Notes under the pieces: model-generated | What the model saw: the letters and a program-made list of their open reading frames with translations, nothing else | Database searches by the model: none | What the model was told of the DNA's origin: nothing | Shown: positions 43,565 to 55,131 of the stretch, piece by piece | Layout: the number at the start of each line of letters is the position of its first letter | How positions within the stretch are numbered: position 1 is the stretch's first letter | Source of the DNA: Posidonia oceanica | Lineage: Eukaryota > Streptophyta > Magnoliopsida > Alismatales > Posidoniaceae | Reading direction: 5' to 3' | DNA length: 64,000 bases | Assembly: GCA_037176725.1 (NCBI GenBank) | Contig: JAZBRS010000039.1 | Span: forward strand, 25,270,001 to 25,334,000 | Made by a program: the position numbers and the translations under genes

Positions 43565-44183
43565 TAGGCTGATATCCGAAACTATCAAACAATCAAGCAC
43601 TCTCAGGCTGATATCCTAAACTATCTGCTCAGGCTGATATCCTAAACTATCTACTCTTAGGCTGATAACCTAAACTATCATCTAGGCCGATCCATGGTTG
43701 GCCCACAGTTGTGTTATACGGCTGACATCCAGTAACTGTCCCTTGCAATTGCGGTTTCCAGTTGATAGGTCTGTAAACTATCCTCCAGTTGATAGGTCTG
43801 TAAACTATACACCAGTTGATAGGACTGTAAACTATCGCTAGGCTGATATCCTAAACTATCACCAGCAATTGCATTATACGGCTGATATCCAGTAACTATC
43901 CCTTATCATTGCGCGTTTCCAGTTGATAGGTCTGTAAACTATCCGCCAGTTGATAGGTCTGTAAACTATCCGCCAGTTGATAGGTCTGTAAACTATCCGC
44001 CAGTTGATAGGACTGTAAACTATCCCACACAACCATGTTATACGGCTAATATCCAGTAACTATCACTCACAACTGCTTCTGGTTGACAAGACCGTAAACT
44101 GTCATTCCAGGCTGATAACCTAAACTATCACTCCCGGTTGATAGGACCGTAAACTATCCGGACGATAAGCCCGTCACCTTATC
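43565..44183 (+). repeat. GATA/TATC hairpin array, element A
   Basis: About seventeen inverted-repeat units of the GATA(G/T), 6-9 bases, CTATC kind are present, several at 27-bp spacing (about 43919-44010). Units with GACA are matched by TGTC (43724-43727 with 43737-43740; 44085-44088 with 44100-44103). The array ends with GATAAG, CCCGTCAC, CTTATC (44164-44183), identical to the last unit in B. Confidence 0.88.
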
Positions 44184-44716
44184 ACCTTTTTTGGCGTGGC
44201 CTTGTCCCAGGAAGGCAAAGTCACGCAAACCCCTTTTGCGATAGGAGAGTTGGCCTCTCTCCCCTCGCGCCTTTTTCTTTTCTGCTAGCTTGTTCCCCGG
44301 GCGGGGACAAGCTGCACCCTGTTTTTTCCTCGCTTTGTCGCGCAAGTCTGGCCTCCCTGCCACATCGCGCCTTTTTGTCATTCCTCTTGCATCATCTTAG
44401 CACTTCCTCAGCTAGCACTGCATATTACTTTAGCATCATCACCATCACTTGCAAAGCATCAGCATCTGTTCTAGCTGCACTAACTCTTATGCTAACTTCT
44501 GCATTGCATTTGCATCAGCACGCATTACACACTTAGCATTCATCCATCTGCACCTAGCATTTTGCATTGCGGCAACGGGCTACGATCTTCGGTGCATCCG
44601 CCGAATAAGTAGCTCACGCCCATAGCAAACCGCTGCTCCCGCCGGTCAGATGGGGTGTCTTGTCAACCCTGAGCAGCGGCCTCGCTCCGCTTGACCTTGC
44701 TCAGGGAGGGGCATCT
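44184..44716 (+). other. 3' untranslated end of element A with polypurine tract (44704-44712)
   Basis: No gene is seen. The conserved GGTGCATCCGCCGAATAAGT block lies near 44595, and AGGGAGGGG at 44704-44712 is the polypurine tract four bases before the LTR. It is homologous to 28898-29443. Confidence 0.8.
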
Positions 44717-47700
44717 GTTGACACCCCATCTTGACAGGCTTGGATCCTTGGAGCCCTTCTAATGATTGCTGGACTCAAACCCAAACCAAAACCAAACCCT
44801 AATCCTCTTCTTTACCCTCCAAAATCATCCCATCTTGACCCAAGCCTTTACCCCTCTTTCCAAGCTCAAAACCTAACCAAAATCCATAGGAAAACCCACC
44901 AACACCCACTTAACAAGCCTACCCAAGAACCTAGAAATTTTCAAACCTAGGCCATTCCCAAAAACCCTAGAAAACCTAGGCAAAACTCCCCTTTTTCTAC
45001 ACCTTGAAACCCCTCTAAAACCTTTTTAGAATCAAACCAAAACTTCAGGACCAACACCTCAAACCCTAGACTACCCACTCACCAATTTTCACCTCATTCC
45101 AAAACCCTTAAGACCCCCTTTCATCCAAATTATCCTTTTCTCTCTCCGGGATTATCATTTTCTCTCTCCTCTCTCTCTCCTGATTATCATCTCTCTTTTC
45201 ATCCCCTTTTTGCCTTTTTTCTGGCCTGGCTGTGGGCCCCCTTTGTACTTCTATCCCTTCTCCACCTTATTCCTATTTTTACTTTATTTTTAGCTTTTTT
45301 CCTGAATTTTAAAAATCATTTCTCTCCAACCTATCTCTTTTCCTTTTATTTCCCTCTTTTTCCCTTTTCCTTCTTCCTTCTCTTTTCCTTTGCCTTCTCT
45401 TGCAAAAAATCCATAAAAACCCCTAAAAATCTGTAAAACCCAAAAACATAAAAGAAACAAATCAGAACCCTAAGAAAAACAATTAAAAAACATTAAACAA
45501 GCAATTAAAAACCTAAACTTAACTAAATCAAACTAAAAGGAAAACCAAGCATGTAAGCTAAAAAATTCAAAACAAATCAAACGAAAACACTGAAAAATCA
45601 AGGAAAAAACTAAAATAAAACCAAATCCCACCAAAAGTAAGAACCCCATCAAAAGAATTAAAAAACAAACCCTAAAAAGAAGAATTAAAAAACAAACACT
45701 AAAACAAGTAATTAAAGAAGCAAAAGACTTAACCTAATAAACATAAGAAGAACAACATAAAAACTTAATTAAAAAAGAGAAAAGAAAAACACACTTAAAA
45801 GATTTAAAACGCCCTATCAAACCAGAGAAATCTAACTAAAAACTTCAAGAAAAATCAACAAATAAAAATCAAAGCATAATTTAAAAGACTTAAGAAAGAA
45901 AAAACCCTAAGAAGACTAAAACTTAAAAACCTGAAAACAACCCTGGTTAATACGAAAATAAATCCTAAAAAATCCTAATCAATATCCTAAGTGTCCAACA
46001 AGGGAAACACAATTTTTAAAAAACAATTTAAAAAAGGTTTAACAAACATTTAATCAAGTGAAAACTAATTAAAAGCAAAACCAAAACCTTAAAACCCTAA
46101 TCAAGCCCAAAACACACTAATCAACCCAAAATGGCCATTAAAAAATTTAATTAAAATCCTAAATCACATCACAACCTTTCTAATATTTTTATTTATTTTT
46201 AGTTCATTTTTACTTATTTTATTTCCTTACTTTTCCCTCCTTTTCTTTCCCTCTCCTTACTTTCCTTTCTTTCCCATTTTTTTTTTCTCTGCTGGGCCCA
46301 ATCCAGCCCGTTTCTCTTTTTCTTTTATTTCTTTTCTTTTTTTCCTTCGGCCCACGGTCCGACCTAGCGCTCCTTCTTCTTCCTTTTCCTTCCTCGCGCG
46401 TCAGCCGGTTTTCCTTCCGCGAGCTCGCTGCGACAGTCTTCCCTCGACCCGTTCAAATTCAAGCTCTCCATCCAATCACCTACAGAGCTCGCCGCTTCTC
46501 CTCTATCTCAGCACCATTTCTGGGAGGCAATCAATGCCTGTCATCTCGCCGGCATCCGTCTCCTGTCTGCTGCAGTGCGTCGCCGTCGAATTCAAAATCC
46601 CAGCGCGCACACCGGCAGCCCTCCTCCTGATATAAGCATCCAGAATTCCCTTCCTCAGACGAGCCTTTTGATCATCCAGAGAGGGAGAGTGGCAGAGCTC
46701 ATCATTTAGCAATCGGCAAATTTGAGAGAGAAACCAGAATTCCAGCAGCTTTCCTCCACCTGAGCGACCTCCTCTTTCTTCCTCTGTATTCTCCAATTCC
46801 CAGAGAGAAGAGTCCGAGAGAGAGAGCCTGAGGGTGTGCTTTGGCATCCCGGAGAGAGAGCCCAGTTCCAGGGCCTTCCCCCAGCAATCCTTTCCCCAAT
46901 TCTTTCCTCTGAATTCAGCAGAATCTCCTCCTTCTTCTCCAGCAAACCAGCCCCCTTCCAAGCCCCAATTGCTCTCCCAGTTGATCCCCCAAGTTCACCC
47001 AGAAACCTAGCAATACCTCCCCACCATTTCCCGACCATTCCACCTCTGAAACCAACCTAAAACACCACTTGTCCACCTGAAACTCAAACTGTGAACCCAA
47101 AGCAACCCACTCCAGAATTCCCGTCACTCCAGTCCGCAACTTTCTTCCAAACTCCACCCAGAGATTCACTGAACCTCCACCTTTCCAGAACGCCAGACCT
47201 CGAACCCAACCATCCACCACAGCCTGCAGACTCCACTACAAACACCTTGCTTCACTTCTGACCAGAAATCCGGCCATCTCCCGAATCAGCTCTACAGCCT
47301 CCAGAACAGCTAACCAACCATCCAGAATCACTCCCCGAGCCTCCAGCTACCTCCCGGAAGGCTCCACCAGCTCTGACGAGCAGCAACACCCTCCCCCCAT
47401 CTCCAGTCACTTTGCTGAACCCAAAAGGTGCCAGATTCTGCTCCGAGCTTCGAAGCTCGCGTCCGATCACTCAGGGAGCACCGGAAGCTCGCTCTGAGCT
47501 AGCTCCAACCTCCGCAAGCACCCGACAGTCGCCGCTGCAACTGCACGACCATCGCCGGCCAGCTCCGACAATGCTGAGGTCGGGAGGACGCACCAGACAC
47601 GCGAAAAGGTAATTCTTCACCTCCTCAGCTCTCTCTCCTTCCTCTGATGCTTTCCCGCCGACCAGAACCAGTTCTCCGGCCTTCCTGCTCCATCCTCGAC

Positions 47701-50498
47701 TCGCCGGTCAGTTCCTCTTCTCCGGCGCCGGTCCCCTGATCTCCGGACGCTCCGCCCAGCAGAACGGACTCCCGACGATTCCCAGAGCTCCGCACGGTCG
47801 CCGGCTACGTCCTCCACCGTCTCGCGCCTCCCCAAGCCCCCTGTGTCGGCGGTGGTGAGCGCCGGTGGCTCACTGCCACAGTACCAGCCACCGCCGGCAT
47901 TACTGTGCATTTATTTTCTTAGTTATAAAGTTTCTGTGTGAATATTGCATGTCTGCCTTAAGTTATTTCTTTTTTGCATTCTAGTCCTTATGCCTTTTAA
48001 TCTGCTTAGTTTTTAATTTAAAACCATGCAAAATTGCTTTAATTATTCCTGCTTTTCTGTATTTACATCCCAGTCCTTTTACTGTGCTGTTTAGTTGTAA
48101 TTTTTTTGTGTTTTAGCCCCTCTGGTTTCCATTTTTGCATATAAGTCCTGCCCTAAATCAGTTCATTTAATTGCATATAGTTTACCATATAAAATTGCAT
48201 TTTGTGTCCCTGCATTTCGTTGTTTTTGCATCTAGGTCCTCTGCACTGTAGGAACTTAGGTTTTATTTTGATTTTTGCATACTGCATTGCATATTTTACC
48301 TCCTGATTTTTCATTTTTGCATTTAGGTCCATTTTAAATGGGCAGTAACTATTTGCATGCATTTTTGCTTACTGCATTGCATTTTGGCCCCTGTTTTTTT
48401 CAAAAATTGCACATCAGTCCTTTTCAGTGTTTTCAGAGCATATTTACCATACAAAATTGCATATTTGACCCCTGCATGATTCAAAAATCACACATAGGTC
48501 CTTGCATCTTTTAAAAACCATGTAAAAAGACTGTTTTGCCTCTAAAGTTGCATCTTAGCTCCTATGCTTACAAAATTGCATGTAGACCCTCCACTTGCAT
48601 CCCCAGACTCCCCAGAACCCTGTTTTCTGGAAAATTTGCATTTTAGACCCTAGTTTTTCCAAAATTGCATTCTGATCTCTTTTGTTTTCAAAACTTCTTC
48701 CAATGCATACCCTCTTTTCAAATTAGCTTTCTGAGCCCAGTCTTTTGCGAAATAACCCTCTGCCCTCTCCTGTTTTCAAAAACCATCCTCTGTGGACCCC
48801 ATCTTTTGTGAAAATTTACATTTTAGCTCCTTTTCTTTTTCAAAAATGCTTTTGAACTCCTGTCTTTTCCAAGTTTGTTCCTCTGGTTTCTCCTTGCTTG
48901 TACATGCATTCTGCATTCATTTAGTCTTGCATTTTAGCATCCTTTGCACACACTAAGCACCTTTAGCTCCCCTTCACCTGGGAGGACCTTTTGCACAACC
49001 CTAGGACCTCCTGAACACCTAGATCTGCTCTTCTCCCCTGTTCTGGCCTTCCTGCCTTGAAGCTGCGATATCTTCCGATCCGGCCGTTGGATCTTCTCAA
49101 GCAAGCTGCCCAGGCGACCGCAGCGAAGCGCTCTTCAGCATGGACCAAGCAGATCTCAGATCAGGCTCCCGGACTTCCAGGTATGTCCTCCTGAACCCCT
49201 GCTTTGCATTCATTTGCATGCCATTTGCATAGTTTTTCTTGTTTTCGATTTCTGTCTCTTTAAGCATGTAGAATAGGACCTTTTCTTCTTGTCTATCAAC
49301 TCAGATCCCTGTTTCGCGTTCCCCTGTGGACTTTGTGTTGTGTTTTCCCTGGATTCACCACTTAATGTGACTTTCTTCCCCCTTTTCCACGATCCGATCG
49401 CATCGCGAGCTTTGGGCAGCATGCGAGACACACCGTGGAACGGTTTAGTGGAAAATGGTCGCAAAAGAGGTGGTAATCCCTCCGTTTGCTCACTCTCCCC
49501 TTTGTAGGTCTTCACACCTACCCTGGGTGGTCCTAAACAATGTCTGTTCTTACACACACATTGTCTTGCTCCTCTTTGGCATCTTCTGATCTCTTCTTTG
49601 CATTTAGCATTCGCATAGTTTTCCGAGGTTTTATCTCGCGACTTTTGGCACCGTTTTGCGTGCCTGCTTTGTCTTTCGCGTCGTTTTGCGCACTCGCCCT
49701 GTTTTTGGCACAGTTTTGCGTGCCCGTCATCGCCTTTTGCACCGATTTGCGTGCCGCCTTGCTTTCTCGCCCGTTTTGTGCACCGGTTTCGTTCTTTTGC
49801 ACCGTTTTACGCGCTTTCTTGTTTTTTGCCTCGTTTTGCGTGCTTTACGCCATTTTCTCTTGCATGTCTATTGCATTGCATGGTTTTACCGTTGTTTTGC
49901 TTTTTCGCCTGCATTTGCATATAGGGTTGTGATGCTTACTGCCTGGAGTTCTCACGAGCCAGGTTTCGCCCGGTTCGGAACACAGACAGCACAGCTGAGC
50001 ATTTAGAAAGCACGTTTACTTCCTTGCCCTGCATCTCTCCACTTAGAGCACACCTTGAGCATTCATTTAGGCATTCATAGGCACATAGGCATTCAATCCT
50101 GCATTTCCCTGCGTATGCGAGCATAAGCCTAGAAAGACCGATTTTCGGGCGTGTCGGGGGGTGCCTAACACCTTCCCCGCACGTAACAGGAGTCCTTGCC
50201 CTGTCTTTTGGCCCGCAATGACCATACTGCCCTTATCCTAGGCTAGAGTCATCTCATCTACATGTATTTGCATTTGTTTCCTTTGCATTGCTTTGCTTTG
50301 CATTTCTTGCTTGGTTTTGCGTGTTAATTCACGCATTTCCCCCGGTTTTCCTTGTCTCCCGTTAATAGACATGGTGGCGACTCTGATTTGTCTTATCTTT
50401 CTCTTTTCTCCTCGATTTCAAGCATTTTCGAGTTGAGCCTCTTCCTCGGATCCAGTCGCCGCTAAATAGCGAGCCTGATTCCGATCGGGATCGCTACA
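44717..50498 (+). repeat. 3' LTR of element A (complete, 5782 bp)
   Basis: It starts TGTTGACACC after the PPT and ends TCGCTACA. From 45661 on it pairs with 1-4867. It carries TATAAGC at 46631-46637, a donor-like GTAATT at 47609, the TGCAT-rich series at 47920-48920 and the PBS-like word at 50375. The five bases after it, CCATT, should be one copy of the target duplication; the other lies left of the window. Confidence 0.95.
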
Positions 50499-50965
50499 CC
50501 ATTTCTACACTAACATCTAACATAACTTCTGCACTAACTTTTGCATTAGCATGCATTGCATTGCAAAAGCATCCTGCATCCGCATTTGCATTGTGGCATT
50601 GAGTCATGATTTCCGGTGCATCCGCTGGATAAGTGACTCACGCCCATAGTAATTTGTGCTCCTGCCGGCGTCTGGTAGGGTGTCTTGTCAACCATGAGCA
50701 GCGGTCTTGCTACACTTGACCTCACTCAGGGAGGGGCATCTATAGACACCCCATTCTGATAGCCTAGAAGTTGGTTCTTTTCTGCTGCAGGCTCGTGCGT
50801 ACTCTGGAATTGGCACTCCTTTTTTTTTCTACCTCTTTTCTAGCCCAAAACCTAGCCCAAAACTTCACCTAAATCCCAAGCCAAAACCTCAAGCCTTTTT
50901 ACACCTTCTTTCCACCTCTTTGGCCCAAGCCCAAGCATTGTTGCAGCCTTATGCCAACTGAGCTC

Positions 50966-51052
50966 GTTGAACGCTGGAATAGGCAGCGTCCAACGTTGGA
51001 CGTGCCCTGTTCCAGCGTCCAACGTTGGATGCCCTCTACTCTAGCGTCCAAC
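50966..51052 (+). repeat. Three tandem 29-bp hairpin units in LTR C
   Basis: Units at 50966-50994, 50995-51023 and 51024-51052 each have a GTTGGACGC-type left arm, an 11-base loop and a GCGTCCAAC right arm. Adjacent units create the CCAACGTTGG palindrome at their joint. Confidence 0.85.
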
Positions 51053-51742
51053 GGCTCGGTTCCAGCAGTGGCTGCTCCGCCCCCTTCAGCTCACCTCCCG
51101 TCCAATCCACCGCCTCCCTGCACTTACTACCTGTCCCTTCCTCCACTCCACGCCATCCACTACCTTCCAAGCTTGGGTAACTACCCATCTCTTCTCTATC
51201 AGCACAAATCCCACTCTCCCTTGCCCTCACTGCCGTTTGCCGCCCCTGTCAGCCACCATCGGCTCTCTCACCGCTGACTGACATGCCCACACCCCTCCTG
51301 CCAATCCTCGTGGCCTTCCCACACCCAGAGCCTCTGCCATTTGCCTACAGTTCCCGCCAAAGCCACTGCAATTCGCAGCAGAACCCATGCACCCTTCAAA
51401 CAAAATAGCACCAACCACCCATCTTGCACAACACGCGTAGAGCAGCATAGCCCATTTCCACTGCAATTCTCCACCTCCAGAGAGAGACCAACTATCCACC
51501 TTCCTCCCGGACCATTCGCCGACCTCTCCCGTGCCTCCAGCAGCTCGCACGAGCTCGCCGAAGTCAGCTGGTCGTCCACTACCACAACGCCGGTGAAGGA
51601 GGTCGACATGCCATTCCAGGCCGCGACGAGGTAAGCACCCTATCCCTTTAAGTCATGCATGCTAGTGTGAGTCTTCCCTTGCAACTTTGCAATTTTCTAA
51701 ATCCTTTTGGCCACGATTTGTGGTCGGAATGGAGTTCAGTGT

Positions 51743-53123
51743 GTTGGACGCACCAGCTGGTGCGTCCAACGTTGGACGCGGCATAGGCCAGCGTCCAACG
51801 GCTCCTCTTGCTCAGCTTTTGTTTAGATGCTCGCTTTGCCCTTTTGTTAGCTTTTTTCTGCAAACTTGTGTTGCATGCTTTCTTAAATGTTCTCTGATGA
51901 TATGCCATGCTTACTAGCTTATTCCATGCTTGTTTGAATCCTTTTTGCATGCTTAATGTCCATCTGTCTTCTGTCTTCGTTGGACGCTAGAGTGAGCTAC
52001 GTCCAACGTTGGACGCTGGTTCACCTAGCGTCCAACACCTCTGCTTGCTTTGCTTTGCTGCCATGCCTACATCATGCATATTTTTGATATTGTTTTGTGA
52101 TCCATGCCTTCTTAGAGATGCCTGGCCCCTATGGCACCCATGTTTAGGTTTGCTAGGCCTTTGCAAGTTTCGTGCTTTCCTTTCTCAAGTTCTTAAGCTT
52201 TCATCTCTTATGCATGTTCTTTTTTTTTTTTGCTTTCTTTGATTCAAATGACTGCTGTGCATGCTCCTGTTAGTTTCTTACATGCCTTTAATGTGTTTGC
52301 ATGCATATAGGTGGGGTAGAGCTGAGCTCCCCCTTTAGAACAGGTGAGTCTGCATGCTGGGGTCGTTGGACGCCAGAGCCTTCAGCGTCCAACGTTGGAC
52401 ACTGCAGGCTCTAGCGTCGAACGTCCTAGCTTCTCATGCTTTTGTTTAAAGCTAGTTTAATGCTCTAATCTTGCTTGTTTGCTTATCTCCTGTGTTCTTA
52501 TGCATGTCTAGCTTCTTCAACAACTGTCTTTAATTTCTGTGGATTATTTGCTTGTTTATGCATGTTTTCTTTGTGTGTTGTGCCTCCCAGGGCGTTGTAC
52601 GCTGCTGGAGCTAGCGTCCAACATTGGACGCCGGCCCAGCTCACATCCAACGACCTGGTTGTGTCTTTGACGTGGCACAAGCTGCAGGTAAGGTCTGAAT
52701 TAATTTTTTATGCCTCCCTTGGTTGCTTGTTTGCCCCCTGCTCCGAATCCAGTAACCCAAATGCATGGTCCCTACTCTTATCTATCACTTGTGTGTTCCC
52801 TTCTCTCCTTTGTCTTCTGTTCTGTGTTGGACGCCAGCCACTCTGGAGTCTAACATTGGACGCCCAGCCTACAGGTGTCCAACAACCTGCTAGCTTGAAT
52901 CCTTGATTTTGGCCTGCTCCTTGCTCTAATTCCTCTTCTAATCTTCTGTTAGGTTAGATTTGCATGTTAGTCATCCATTTAGTTGCATTGTTGCATCTGT
53001 ATTGCATCCATATAGTTAGAATGTATGGATTTCCAAAATTTGCATGTTGTCTGCCTGCAGCAGGTGTTGGACGCCAGCTATGCTAGCATCCAACGTTGGA
53101 TGCTGGTGTTACCAGCATCCAAT
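51743..53123 (+). repeat. Six dispersed pairs of the same hairpin unit in LTR C
   Basis: Pairs of 28-30-bp units occur at 51743-51799, 51979-52036, 52365-52422, 52594-52651, 52825-52883 and 53066-53123. Loops vary freely while the 9-base arms are kept. The last unit reads GTTGGATGC with GCATCCAAT, where both arms changed together. Sequences between pairs are unrelated T-rich spacers. Confidence 0.85.
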
Positions 53124-54032
53124 ACTTGCAGATGGCTGACCGCCCTTTTAAAGCGCCAATCTCGTTTTGCTCACCGTTTTCTGCATTCTTTCGCTTCCTT
53201 GGCTTGCTGCAACCCCAATGCATGTTGCCCACCCCTCAGTTTTGGTTTCGTACCCCGCTTTGCCTCGTTTTCCGCACTTTACCTCGTTTTACATGTTTTG
53301 CATCGCATTTCTGCTCTTTTGCATGGTTTTCTGCACCCCTTTGCATCGCTTTTCGCTTTTGGCATCGTTTTCCGTGCCTTGCACCGTTTCTTGCATTTTC
53401 GCATCGTTTTCTGCACCTACTTTGCTTTATCGCTCGCATGTCACTTGCAATGCTTGGTATCCCCCAGTTTTGTTTTATCGCCTACATCTGAATATAGGGC
53501 CGTGATGCTTACTGCTTAGGAGTTCTCACAAATCAGGGTCCGCCCAATTCGGAACACTAGCAGCGTGGCTGAGCACATAGATGGCACGTTTATTTCCAAT
53601 GCATAGTAGGTAAGCATGTATGGCATTTAGGCATTAGGCTAGTAATTCCCTGCATTAGCGCGAGATTGCCTAAGAAAGACCGACTCTCGGACGTATCGGG
53701 GTGCCTAACACCTTCCCCATGCGTAACAGGAGTCCTTGCGCTTTCTCTTGGCTCGCATCGACCTTTCCCTTATCCTAGGCTTGAGTCATAGCATAGCATA
53801 GCATGGCATAGCATAGCTTAGCTTAGCATTGTATCCCTTTGCCCCTCCATGCATCTGGTTTTGCATGTCTTTTCATGCTTAACCTCTGGTTTTCCTTGTC
53901 TTCCAATTCAATAGACCCGATGGCGACTCCGAATTGTCTTATCGTTTCTTTTCTTTTCTTTTGCCAGCGTTTCCGAGTCGAGTTCTCCCCTTGGATCCAA
54001 CCGCATATAGTGAGCCTATTTTGATCAGTGCA

Positions 54033-54767
54033 CGCAAGCTTTGGTAACGTGTATGGACGATCAGAATTCAGGATTACTACAGCATTAAGGACCAAAGAAA
54101 GGCAAGCGGGAGTCAAGGCCTATGCCAAAATCGAGAGTTCACTGTATCCCGAAACCTCCCCTATCCTATTCCCACTAACAGGCAAGGAGTAAGCAACCCT
54201 AGGTGGTCAAGGACTGAAAAGGCCCAGGGAAAAGCAACCCAAGTAAGGACTGGTGTGTGGACCAAAGTCTCTAAAAGGTACTGGCATGGCCCAAGGGACA
54301 TGTCCACGAATGTAGGGCCCACTCATTTGGTTGAAACAGACCCCGAGATTAATGCTTAAAGTAGGTACTCATCTTTCCCCATTAGAAAAATAAAAAATCC
54401 AAAAATCGTATAACCCAAAAATCCAAAAAAATCACATAACCCAAAAATCCAAAAAAATCATATAACCCAAAATCCCAAAAAAAATCACATAACTCAAAAT
54501 ACCAAAAAGATTGTAAAAGCCAAAACACCAAAAGAATTACAAAACCTAGAAAAAGACAAAAAAACCAAAAAAAAAAAAAACCAAGACATCCAACCTACCT
54601 ACAAGTGAGAACTTAGTAAGTAAGAAAACTAGAATTAATCTGGTCGATGATGCAACCATCAATTCACCAGGATTCAGAGTTAACGTCCCACTCAAGCATG
54701 TTTCACGGCTTGGGTGTGCTCTCTCAACAAAGACATTACTCACATAATGATCTTTAGAGCATCCAAG
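54033..54767. other. Flank of element C; A-rich degenerate tandem repeat at 54385-54560
   Basis: No gene was recognised. At 54385-54560 a ~33-bp unit of the form AAAAATCACATAACCCAAAA with AATCC repeats about five times and decays rightward. The rest is unique-looking sequence with no shared homology inside this window. Confidence 0.6.
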
Positions 54768-54844
54768 GATGACTCACAATCAGCATCTACTAGGCTCTGA
54801 TTTCCATCTCTTTAGCTGAGGCTAGAAATTAATTCCCTCCACCC
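54768..54844 (+). repeat. Inverted repeat, left copy
   Basis: GATGACTCACAATC, CTACTAGGCTC and AATTCCCTCCACC match, in order and as the reverse complement, 63922-63998. The similarity stops abruptly on the inner side. Left of it the match cannot be followed because the partner reaches the window end. Confidence 0.8.
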
Positions 54845-55131
54845 ATTTTAAAATAAGCATGCTTTCTTTGCATTAACATTTATGTCTTCTTGTTAATTAA
54901 TTAAATTAGCCTAAACCTTTTCACTTAACATATCTTCTCTTTGATTAATTAATCAACTTAACCAAATCTTTCACCAAGGAAGGTATGCTTCGTGATTACT
55001 AACAAGAAAAGTAAGCATGTGTAGGTAAACAAAGTAGAAAACATTTCATATGAATATTCACATTTGTACAAGTACAGACTCTGGCAAAAGAAAAGTACAG
55101 ACTCTAACAGAAACAAAAGAAAGGTACAAGC
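54845..55131. other. AT-rich region 3' of the PMD pseudogene
   Basis: No gene is seen. TTAATTAATTAA-like runs occur at 54890-54960. It would hold the 3' untranslated end of the minus-strand gene. Confidence 0.4.

Larger units (their letters stand above)
1..50498 (+). mobile_element. Element A: Tat/Ogre-type Ty3/gypsy LTR retrotransposon, interrupted by element B
   Basis: The same ~5.8 kb LTR sequence occurs at 1-4867 (left-truncated by the window edge) and at 44717-50498. Between them, in order, are a primer binding site, gag, protease, integrase, an extra DUF7745-like ORF, repeat arrays and a polypurine tract. The run is broken by element B at 8169-35191. Position 1 matches position 45661, so about 944 bases of the 5' LTR lie outside the window. 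Without B the element would be about 24.4 kb. The order protease-RT-RNase H-integrase seen in its relative B is Ty3/gypsy; long LTRs, a long leader and a linker between protease and RT are Tat/Ogre traits. A has lost RT and RNase H, so it cannot transpose alone. Confidence 0.93.
50499..54032 (+). mobile_element. Element C: 3' remnant of an older related retrotransposon
   Basis: The sequence right after LTR A resembles the 3' untranslated end of A and B. It has TGCAT-rich sequence, then GGTGCATCCGCTGGATAAGT, a polypurine tract AGGGAGGGG (50728-50736) and an LTR starting TATAGACACC (50741). Element A therefore most likely inserted into C, whose 5' part would lie left of the window. The C LTR shares the late conserved block (GGAGTTCTCACA, then GGTGCCTAACACCTTCCCC near 53700) but is otherwise well diverged and shorter (~3.3 kb). 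Confidence 0.85.
50741..54032 (+). repeat. 3' LTR of element C
   Basis: The start is set by homology (CATC before TATAGACACC, against CATC before TGTTGACACC). The end is less sure: GATCA at 54027 or GATCAGTGCA at 54032. It has donor-like sites at 51631 and 52688, a diverged GTTTTGC-type array (53255-53440), a PBS-like TGGCGACTCCG at 53921, and a GCATAGCATA microsatellite at 53787-53825. The LTR start TA instead of TG suggests decay. A C-rich open stretch (50951-51630) ends at the first donor and may be transcribed leader. Confidence 0.8.
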
